Source of the DNA: Lepisosteus oculatus
Lineage: Eukaryota > Chordata > Actinopteri > Semionotiformes > Lepisosteidae
DNA length: 64,000 bases
Direction: 5' to 3'
Assembly (NCBI RefSeq): GCF_040954835.1
Contig: NC_090718.1
Coordinates: forward strand, 15,825,532 to 15,889,531
How positions within the stretch are numbered: the stretch's first letter is position 1; every line of letters starts with the position of its first letter. Of this stretch, positions 23,980 through 34,200 are shown one piece after another. The position numbers and the translations under genes were made by a program. The notes beneath the pieces were generated by a model. That model saw nothing but the letters and a program-made list of their open reading frames with translations, had not been told where the DNA came from and did not search any database.

Positions 23980-24297
23980 TTACTGCTTCTGTCCTTCCAC
24001 AAAGCTCCAGTCAATCGCTTTTCCCATCGGAAGAGGAGCTGCTGAAACTCTCGGACTAGAAATCCATGACCTGTCGGTGCTGTTGGCCAGAATGCCTAAC
24101 GGGCATAATATTTCGCCCTTGTTTTTAAGTTGCTCCAAATGTTCAGGTAAAAAAGTTGATCGCATTGCAGCTTTTCTTGGTTTGCGATTTCTGTTCAGTG
24201 CATAAAGGTCTTCGTATGGCTCAAGTGGACACAGGTACAGACAGACCCAGGAGCAGATTGAATCCATAGCTATACTCGCAGGCATCACAAACTGCAA
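23980..24297 (-). other. Unassigned 105-codon open frame
   Basis: The minus-strand frame has balanced composition (for example LNRNRKPRKAAMRSTFL) and does not lie in a tandem repeat, unlike nearly every other long ORF between the genes. I do not recognise a family. Flanks show no clear promoter or splice partners. A transposon-derived fragment or chance ORF are both possible. Confidence 0.25.
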
Positions 24298-24584
24298 ACT
24301 AATCTAAGATATTTAATAATCTGGACCAAAAACACATTTTGTTTAGCAATTGGGATGCTTCAAGGAAGAAAGGACTCTTCCCTGCTTGTGATTCGGGAAG
24401 GTATGTCTTCAGAAGAGGTGCAGCTGACTCACAGTGACTCAGACAGCCAGGGGAGAGATCTGCGTGCAGCACAGACACCCGCCCACTCCTGCACCTGAGA
24501 CGCCCCTCGCAGGCCCAGTGCGCTCTTCAGCTGCAGGCACCTGTTAGCCCTGTCTGTGCTACCGCCTTCCAGCAGCTCGGAGAG

Positions 24585-24805
24585 CCCCGAACACTGCCAC
24601 CTGAACACTGGCACCGAGATACTGACACCCAGAGACTGCCATCTGAACACGGCCACCGAGACGTTGCCACCTGAACACTGACTGTGAGACGCTCCAGACT
24701 CACCTGAACAGTGACTCTGAGACACTGGCACCTGAACACTGACACAGAGACACTGCCTCCTGAACACTGACTGTGAGACACTCCAGACTCACCTGAACAC
24801 TGCCA
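24585..24805. repeat. Tandem array of ACTGnnACCTGAAC-type units
   Basis: Irregular 20-30 bp units with CACCTGAACACTG and GAGACACTG. Confidence 0.75.
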
Positions 24806-25204
24806 CAGCATTGCTCAAGAGAAGTGGTTGAACGTGTGTTGGCGTTGATTTTGCCCGTCTGCGCGAGGTCTCTTCGGTTTGGAGTAAGAAGGGTTCTGGT
24901 TTTGAGTCTGTGTGAACCTCCGGTCGAGTCAGCGCAGGATTGTGACGGTGGCCAGTGTTGGTCTGTTTTCAAGCCCTGTGCTGTCGCTGTCTCGTACTGG
25001 TGCAATTCTCCCTCCGCTGTGCAGTTCCAGGTTCACAGATGTGAATTCACTTCTAAATCAGGACTTCTGGAGCAAAGTGTGAGTGCGCTCGTTACCGGTC
25101 TTGACTTCTGTGGAGGGGCTGCTCCCAGCGCCGCAAAACAAGCGGGGGCCGAGGGAGGGCGTGTGAGGTGAACTCAGAACTGGTGAAGAGAGGAAGGTGC
25201 GCTC

Positions 25205-25420
25205 ACAGCTCACGGCGGCTGGGTTTGATTCTGCCCCTGGAACACCCTCTGTGTGGAGCACACGTGTTCTCCCTGCGTTTGTGTGGGTTTTCTGCAGGTG
25301 CTCCAGTTTGCTTCGAGATGCCCCGAGCACCCTGCGGATAGGGTAACCGCAGTCTCCGGCGTGTCCCTGTGTTGTGCGCCCCGTGATGGACTGGCGTCTC
25401 GCCCAGGAGTGATGTGGGGG
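25205..25420 (+). repeat. Dispersed repeat, GTGTGGAG family, long copy
   Basis: GGGTTTGATTCTGCCCCTGG, CTCTGTGTGGAGCACACG, GTTCTCCCTGCGTTTGTGTG, then CCCCGTGATGGACTGGCGTC. It carries both halves of the element, including the GATGGACTGGCGTC 3' segment. Confidence 0.65.
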
Positions 25421-26084
25421 GTCAGGGACCAGGAAGGCTCATTTCTATCTGGGGACACTTCCCTGCTGTGCTCAGCCGTCAGTAACAGACGGGCTGCAGG
25501 GTTGTCGTGCTGTACTTCTTCAGAGGGCAGTGAAGGCTGTAGTTTTCAGAGACCCTGAGTCGACTGCAGTAAGGTCCTGCATCTGGAGCAGGGGTGCTGT
25601 TTTACACATGCCTGTGCGGTCAGGAGTAAACACAGTGACTTGTCAGAGGGGCAGCTTTTAGCAGTGAAGTATTAACTAATACATAATGATTAGTTTATGA
25701 GCAGATGATGTCTGACAATGCACCTGTCCTGCGTGCGGTCTGATGTGAGAGGTGGGCAGCCTGAGGGGAGGGGCGAGTCTCCCTGGGGTTTCTCTCCTGA
25801 AGAGATGGGGGACACTGTCTCGGGGTGCAGGCCCCCCGACAGCGCCGTGCTCTTCCTGGAAACACAATCCTGGCTCTGCTGGATCGGGGAATTCAGTTTT
25901 CTCTCGCTGTGTGTGTGCACACAAAGAAAGAACTTCCTTCATTTTAAAGGGACAGTCTGATGTAGAATTATAATTATTTGATGCACGTTCTGTATTAGTG
26001 TTTGTGCTCAACTGCAGTTCAGTGCACAAAAGGAAACATGCTGAGCCAAGGACAGCCCACTGTATGAAGGCCTTGAAAGACTGT

Positions 26085-26530
26085 CAGTGTGCCAGTGTGT
26101 CAGCTCCAATATCAGTACACTGTGTCAGCTCCAGTATCAGTACACTGTCAGTGTGTCAGCTCCAGTATCAGTACACTGTCAGTGTGTCAGCTCCAGTATC
26201 AGTACACTGTCAGTGTGTCAGCTCCAGTATCAGTACACTGTCAGTGTGTCAGTGTGTCAGCTCCAGTGTCAGTACATTGTCAGTGTGTCAATGTGTCAGT
26301 GTGTCAGCTCCAATATCAGTACACTGTCAGTGTGTCAGTGTGTCAGCTCCAATATCAGTACACTGTCAGTGTGTCAGTGTGTCAGCTCCAGTATCAGTAC
26401 ACTGTCAGTGTGTTAGTGTGTCAGCTCCAGTGTCAGTACACTGTCAGTGTGTCAGTGTGTCAGCTCCAGTGTCAGTACACTATCAGTGTGTCAGTGTGTC
26501 AGCTCCAGTGTCAGTACACTGTCAGTGTGT
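26085..26530. repeat. Minisatellite, 31/39 bp units
   Basis: About 14 copies of CAGTGTGTCAGCTCCAGTAT plus CAGTACACTGT. An optional extra CAGTGTGT makes the 39 bp form. Confidence 0.93.
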
Positions 26531-27851
26531 CAGGAGTTTCAACAGCAGGTGTGCTATGTGGCCAGCAGGTTGCTCAGCAGTATCTAACTGTGCTTCTGTC
26601 CACAGGCTCGAGTGCGGTCAGTGAGCTGGACTGGCAGGCAGTATGCTTCTCTGGGTCGGCCGCCCCTGGCTGCGTGTCCGCTGTGTGTCTGTGTGAGGAC
26701 AGGTCCCAGGTGAGTCTGCTGCAGTACTTATCCCTGGTCTGAGAGGGTCATCGCTCAGGAAAACATGCCCTAACTTTGACAGGTGGGAAATCTCTTCTTT
26801 AGTGAGCAAACTCAAATCTCTCTCATGGCTCGGGCAGCCGTGACTTCGCAGATAGCAGCACGCTGTCAGTCATGACCTCCCTCCGGCTGAAGTGGATAAT
26901 AATGGACTGGATGCTGAGTAGAGTCCAAATGCGTAGACCCACCCAGAACCTTGGTCCGATTCCTGACCGGATGGCACCTGGACCAGAGCTGGAAGAGGCT
27001 CAGGCCCATTGTGCCGATGAGGTTCTGGAGACTGCAGATTCCTCCCAGTTCCCAGAGGCCACTGTGGACAATCGCATGAGCACATCATCCCTGGACACGC
27101 TGGGCCAGCGGCTGGAGTGAACTCAGTGGGATGATCTCTGTGGACAGCGTGTGGTCAGTCACTCTTGTCACAAGCTAGGGCTCCTCCTGTTGTTGTTAAA
27201 GCAAATGCGATATGTGCCACATTTCCCCTGTCACTCTCTGTGCTGAAACCCATTGGACGTGACATGCATTTGTGATATACTCAGTTCTTTTCCAGAGATG
27301 TTTATCTTATTATCGTTAAATTATAGACATTCTGACCAAGTAGTGGTCAGAGCTGGGCAGGAAGAGTGGTCCCCAGGGGGCCCGAGAGACACAGAGAGCA
27401 CAGGACTGGGAGAGGGGAAGTGAGGCTTGGCAGCTCGGCGGGGGCAGAGAGCGGGGCTTTCCCGCGCAGCGGGGGTGTCGAGCTCGTCAGCTCCTGGAGA
27501 GTCCCCAGGCCTACTGCTTCTGGGAAACCTGACTTTGCACTGGACCGGGGGCAGACGCCCCCCCCTCTGGACTTGGGGCAGGCAATGTCAAGAGACACAG
27601 GAGCCTGCCGGTCACTCGGACGCCCGTGTGGCGAAGCCCAGCTGCTCCCTGGCCTGGGACCTGCATTCTGTGAGGAGACCAGACCCTCTTGATGTTTACA
27701 GGCAGTAGCTCTTCTGAACATGTTTTCAATGCCAAGCTCCCTGGGTCTCAGGAGAAGGGATTTTATGTGATTCTTAAACTTTGAATGCTGGTTATAGCTT
27801 GTAATAGCCTCCCTCTACTCATTAGGTGTCTTTTTCCCTTTCCCTCCCCAG
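26531..27851. other. Sequence upstream of the BCL9L start exon, no gene recognised
   Basis: Includes an 82-codon plus-strand frame at 26,872-27,120 of mixed composition that I do not recognise, and a GC-rich patch at 27,360-27,690 with shadow ORFs. The end of the segment is a good polypyrimidine tract and AG acceptor (27,850-27,851). Confidence 0.4.
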
Positions 27852-28252
27852 GTAACGACAGAATCTTTCACCGACGCCGCAGACTCAGGTGAACCCCTGC
27901 CTGCCCCCCCAGTCCCCGCCTCCCCAAACCCCAGCCAATCAAATGCACCCGGACAATAAACTAACCAATCATGGCAAGCAAGTGAACAGCACTGCCCAAT
28001 CCCAGCTCCAGAATGTAATCCAGCAGCCGGGCTCCGCCTGCAGCCTGGGGTCAAAGGGCGTGGGGGCGGGGAGCCATGCTGCCAAGGCCAATCAGATCTC
28101 CCCGGGCAGCTCTGGGCTGAAGAGCGCAGTGCAGGCAGGCGTGGCCCTGGGGGGGCCCACGAAGGGCAAGGCCAAGCGGGAGAGGAGCGTGTCGGCGGAC
28201 TCCGGGGAGCAGCGGGACGCCCTCACTCCCGCCCTCGAACCAGACGCCAAAG
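27852..28252 (+). CDS. bcl9l: BCL9L first coding exon (includes 91 nt of 5' UTR)
   Basis: The acceptor CCCTCCCCAG precedes 27852. TAA at 27853-27855 is in frame upstream. The ATG at 27943 opens MHPDNKLTNHGKQ. Ends AAAG|GTAGGC, phase 1. A weaker acceptor at 27888 (GACTCAG) could give a different 5' structure. Confidence 0.85.
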
Positions 28253-31200
28253 GTAGGCAGAGCGCCTGCCTGCAGAGTGTGTCCCTGTGGGGTCAGCCGG
28301 TGAGCAAGGATAGGCAACGTCTGGGCTGAGGGGTCTTCTCCAGGCGCGGAGAGGAGAGGGGACAGGGCCGTAGAGACGAAAAGGCCAAGTCTGGGACTCG
28401 GGGCCTTTGCAGGATCTCTGCTCCCTGCTGCTCTGCCAGGGCCCCCAGAAACAGCTGTCTAGCAGCGCGCAACCTGTCCCCTCTGACCCCTGACCCCTGA
28501 CCCCTGACCCCTGACCCTGTCCCGTGATGAAAGAGGAAGTGTCAGTTCTCCCAGCTCACTGCCCCTCTGGCTGGGCTTCTCTTGCTGCGGTGCGCTCCCT
28601 CCTCAAGCCCCTGAGGAAGATCCTGCAGCAGCTCGGGTGTCTGGGGGGTCCGGGGGGGGGCGAGGGTGACTCTGCTGCAGACTGTAAACCCAAGGCTGTT
28701 TTCGGTAAGCGTGTCGCTGGGTGAGTCGCTCGCTCAGGAATGAGAAGGGGTTTGTTTGCCGGTTGTGTGCGTGCTGAGGGGGGGAGTGACTGATCTTTGC
28801 ACAACTGAGTCATTCTGGGTTTCCTGCAGTTTCGTTCACCCACCCCCTCGTCCTGCGCACATGTACTCCACACACACACACACGCACAGAGTATTACACA
28901 CACACACACGCACAGAGTATTACACACACACACACGCACGCACAGAGCATTACACACACACACGCACAGAGCATTACACACACACATGCACAGAGTATTA
29001 CACACACACGCACAGAGCATTACACACACACATGCACAGAGTATTACACACACACACACAGAGCATTACACACACACGCACAGAGCATTACACACACACA
29101 GAGCATTACACACACACACAGTCTGACAGGAGAGGGGAGGTTCTCGCAGGTTTGCCACTTATCTGCCCTCCTGCCTCACTCTGCCTCCAGGACTGAGCAA
29201 ACAGAAACCAAGCTCAGTGCCAGTCCTCCGGAAATCTCCCTGCCCAGGGCTGCCGAAACCGCAGAGAGCAGAAGTAAAAGAAGAAGGAGAAACGCCAACT
29301 TTCTTACCTGGACAAGGAAGACTCAGGTTCAGAAACAGCCACCTGGAAGCGTTCGCTGCAGTAGAAATCCTCTCCACAGACTGAGTGTCGAGAGATACAG
29401 GAACCGGCCCCCGTCTCCCCCACTCCCACTAAACGCTTTCACTAGAACCAGGGCCTCGTTCAAGTAGCAATACCTTTACCCCAAATTCCCTGGGACGTTG
29501 TGCACGCCCGTCCTGAGTCACATGCTGGAACGCCTGCTTCTGTGACACTGGAGAGGCTTGTCCAGGTGGAGAGGCTGTGGGGCTGTGCACCAGGGGATCT
29601 GTCCACCAGGGGATCTGTCCAACCATGGGGCTGTCCTCCACAGAACCATTGAGAAAGAAACCAGCCTGAATGGACCCTGAGCTCCTTCCTGAGCTCCATG
29701 GTGTCTGCTGGGATTAATTCCGAATTCTCAATCCCAGAATCTGACCAAATTACCTACTTAATTAAACTGCTATCTCACTGTGCTTTTTAACAGTTGTGCA
29801 TTTCGAGTTATAGATGAAAATTTCCAGATTTTTACAAGCTAGTATCAAATTAAATTGAATTAAAGTGAGGGGTTTAATTAACACAGAGCTCAGTGTAAAG
29901 CAATAATGAATTTCTGAACACCAGCCTAAGATCTGAGTCTGGGGTGACAGCAGCTGGAGTGATTGTGTGTGTTTTATCATGGACACTTTCCATTTGTATC
30001 CTTCAATATTTATTTTGTATATTTTGGGGGTTATCTGTTTTTTTTCACCTGTATAAAACATGCTTGACAATTTAAAACCCATTCTTCACCTTTCAAAACT
30101 AGTAAGACAGTGACAATTCATGTTAAGACAGAGACATACGAATGAAATATAAGGATAATCGCTCCTTTTTCAGTGGATAAAAAGACGTGTCTGTCCCTGA
30201 GGTAAATGATTCGAGATACCTTTAGTTTAACGGGTGAAGCTCCCACCCTCTGGTCTGGCCAGGGCTGCAAACAGCAGGAGTTCCAGGTGATTTGGAAAGG
30301 GAGGGTTTGGTTACATGTGGGGGATGTTCCTGATGTGTTTTCCATCATGTCCAGCAGAGGGCGTGCTGCGCACCAAGCGCCGCTGTGTTCTGGAGAAGAA
30401 GCAGCCATACAGCGGGGACGAGTGGTGCTCGGGGGCTGACACTGACGACGACGACAAGCCGCCTGCTGCCGCCCACCGTGAGTGCACGCTGGGATGCTGG
30501 GGGATCTTGGGAAGGTCGGGCAGTTACCGAAACATTCACACTGTTTAAGTGCCGGTCTTCTGTGCACGTGGCCCCTTTTATATAGGAATTATCGATTAGA
30601 TCATCAAACGTTTCTTGCTAAAGTCGTGAAACGACCTGTATTAAAAAACAGTGGTTTTTGACAGTCCTGGAAACACACCCAGGATAGAGCTGCTCTCGGG
30701 ACATGTGACAGGCAGAGGGGTCAAAGCCCCAGTGCGTGTCTGCAGTGCTCGTGGACTGAAGGACAGGACTTCTAGGTCTCAACTGCTGAAGGACCTTAGA
30801 AGAGTGTTAAACTGGCCTGATTGAGCTCATGATCAGCTCAGTTAGGAGCAGAGGTGGAAGAAAGCCCCTGCAGACACAGCGCCCCCAGGCCTGGGTCTGT
30901 GCACTGCTCCTGAGTGCTGGCCAGAGGAGAGGAGTGAAGAGGCAGTGGAAGCAGGTTGAGGCTTGTGAGTTGCTGGGTGAGCCCACAGCAGCTGTGCAGC
31001 TGGGAGGAGTGAGAAAATTCCTCAGCAAGGTCAGGAAGCTTTTCATCCTTCCCAGGCAGTGGGGGGCTGGCAAAGACCTGGGGGGCACAGAGGCCTCTGT
31101 CCTGCAGCAGGGTGAGGATTTCCCACTCCCCACTCCAGCCCACTCCAGCACAGTCCAGTCTAGCCCACTCCAGCCCACTCCAGCACAGTCCAGTCTAGCC

Positions 31201-34200
31201 CACTCCAGCCGAGACCAGTCCACTCCACTCTAGTCCAGTCCAGCCCAGCCCAGCCCAGCCCAGCCCAGACCTCTCAAGTCCAGCCCACTCCAGCCGAGAC
31301 CAGTCCACTCCACTCCAGCCGAGACCAGTCCACTCCACTCTAGTCCAGTCCAGCCCAGCCCAGACCTCTCAAGTCCAGCCCAGTCCAGTCCACTCCACTC
31401 CAGCCGAGACCAGTCCACTCCACTCTAGTCCAGTCCAGCCCAGTCCAGCCCAGACCTCTCAAGTCCAGCCCACTCCAGCCGAGACCAGTCCACTCCACTC
31501 CAGCCGAGACCAGTCCACTCCACTCTAGTCCAGTCCAGCCCAGCCCAGTCCAGACCTCTCAAGTCCAGCCCAGTCCAGTCCAGTCCAGCCCAGCCCTGGG
31601 TGGGCTGATGAGTCCACAGTGCAGCCCCACACTGCGCAGGAGTGTGTCCGCTCGCTCCTCGGTGCCCTCTCGTGCCCTCCTGCTTGGCTCCCCCGGCTGA
31701 GCGTGCTGCCTGGCCTGGCGTCGGCTCAGCGGGAGGAGCGCAGGAGGGTGATCTGGGTGCCCTGGCTGGCGTGCAGCAGCTCCTGGGGTCCTGGGGAAGA
31801 GCCGGACTAGCTGAGTGCGATGGTGAGGGTGAAATGGGCGAAATCATTGGAAATTCCACTTTTGTTTGGGGAGGAAAAAAGGAGGAACGTGAGTGGTGAC
31901 TGTTCTTCCAGCTGCTCTCTTCTCGTTGCTTTCCAGTTTTTGTGTTGTGGCGCCACCTAGTGGGCAGACTGGGTGCAAGTGCACGCCGGCAGTTGCCAGG
32001 CTGGCACCGGAGAATTGAATTCCACTGCCTAGAAATACATTGTCCACAGTTTTACTTTAGTCCTATAAAAGTGCTATGATTTCCCAATTATCCTGTAATC
32101 CCAGTTTTCCGATTTTACCCACTTTTCTATTATTTTTTTCTGAAAGAGTCCTGCAAGAAGCACCCCAAAATTACTGTGCATGACGTGGGACACACCAGCC
32201 CTCGCCACTTCAAAGACCTAGAAATGAAACTTGTGTATGTGTTAGAGAACCCCGCTTTAGAAAGTAGAAACAAGCAGGCAGGCGCGGCTGTATTGAACCT
32301 CCTGCAGACGTGCGCGGATCGAGATCTCCCGGGGTCTGGGCAGCTGCTGCAGACCCAGCTCAGCTGCGGAAAGGACAACTCGAACAGAAAAACAGAATGA
32401 ACTGCCTGCCGCTCAGGACGGACGATGAGCTGTGTGTGTGTAGCAGAGGGCGAGCGCTTGTTTTCCTAGTCCTGCAGATTTGTGCTTCTAATCTGAGATG
32501 ACGGCAGAGGCTTTCTGTGTGTGTGCCTGTCTGACATGTCCCCTCTGCCTCTCTCTCTCTCTCAGGGGAGCGCTCACTGGCAGGCCCCGCCCAGCCCCGC
32601 CCCGGCCCCTCCCCCCTGGGCCCCCTCAGTGAATCCGGCTCCTCCTCAGCTGGGCACGGCCTGGGGGCGGGGCTGCACCCCGAGCTGGGCTCCGCCCCCA
32701 AGCCCCTGCAGCAGGTGGTGTACGTCTTCACAACCAGCCTGGCCAACAGGTCAGTCCCCTTCTCCATGGCAACGGCACACACGAACCCTCGCCACGGCAA
32801 CTAGGCAACACACAGGCTCCACCCCTCACCATAGCAACAGCGTAGGGTACAGCAGGACCCCCATAATCTTACCAGCCCAACTCCCCTTACTGTGTCTTGG
32901 ACAGCCTCAGCAATCACACCCTCCTTCACCCCAGCAGCTGCACACCTCACACAGCTCCAAAACACACAGTTAACAGCATGTCACACACCTTTATTGTCAC
33001 TTTATTGTTAGAAGTATTAAAAATAACTCCTTACAGTTCTATAGCGCTTCTCTGGACCCTCCACTCAGAGCTCTTTACAGGTCATGGGGATCCCCTCCAC
33101 CCCCACCAGTGTGTACCCCCACCTGGATGATGCTCCAGTCTGCTCCCCACACACCAGCTCTCAGTGGGGAGGAGAGCAGAGTGATGAGGCCAGTTCAGAG
33201 ACGGGGGTTATTAGGAGGCCATGATGGGTAAAGACCAGGGGGACATTTGGCCAGGACGCTGGGGTAACACCCCTACTCTTCTCGAGAGACACCCCGGGAT
33301 TGTTAATGACCTCAGAGAGTCAGGACCTCGGTTTTACATCTCATCCGTCACTGTACTGGGGCATTAGGACCCACACAGACCCCAGGGTGAGCGCCCCCTG
33401 CTGGCCCCACTGACACCTCCCCTCCAGGTACTGGCCAGGCTCTCACTGCTGGGCTCCAGTGGGCGGCCAGCTGGGAGCTGCAGGGTGAGATGGCTGCTGG
33501 CTGCTTCTCTTACTCCTAATGCTTCTCTGCTCCTCCAGTGCGGCAGAGGCAGTGGTCCACGGCCACGCAGACTCCATCCTCGTCTTTCACCAGCAGAACG
33601 TCCCGCGGACCAAACTGGACCAGGTCAGTGAGGGGAGTCCTTACAACAGTTGCACAGGTGAAAGGGGACCTCTTGAGCTCCTCTTTGAGGTACTAAATAT
33701 CTTCCTGTGTCCCTCGCTCTCAGTAAAACACAGACTCGGAGTTCCACACCTTTCGTCCTCTGCCAACCGGTCAGGTGACCGAGGTGGCACGCCCCCCACA
33801 GCATTCTGGGACATGTAGTACAGGCCAGAGCTGCCATCTTGCCTGGACATGCTGCTCAGTAACCCAGCGAACACCGGTGTTCAATATTACTGCTCAGTAA
33901 ACAGTACCAGAGCGAGGACTGAGTCATTAGCCTGACCGAGTGGCATGGAGTGAGTTGTGATTTAACACCTGTCAGTCTTCCTTCACACCTGTGTTACTGA
34001 TGCGAACTGTTAAAAGCTGATGAGCTCTGCAACGCCGAGGTGTCGGTTTGCAACACCTAACGCCCTGGAGAGCGCAGAGCTCGGGGAGCGGGGGGCCCTG
34101 TCTAAAGCAGTAGGAAACAGGTTTGCAGACGCTCTCGGCGCTGTGTGCAGCAGTCGGCCTGCAGGTGTGCTCCTCACACAGACTGCGTGGGTGGCTGCTT

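Noticed and set aside
26085-26530. Tandem repeat considered as CRISPR-like
   Set aside because: The 31/39 bp units are contiguous and spacer-free.
26872-27120. 82-codon plus ORF upstream of BCL9L as an exon of BCL9L
   Set aside because: No acceptor or donor places it in the BCL9L frame, and an in-frame TAA follows the 27,851 acceptor.
27889-27942. BCL9L translation from the GTG at 27,889
   Set aside because: A non-ATG start is unnecessary: the ATG at 27,943 opens the conserved KLTNHGK N-terminus.
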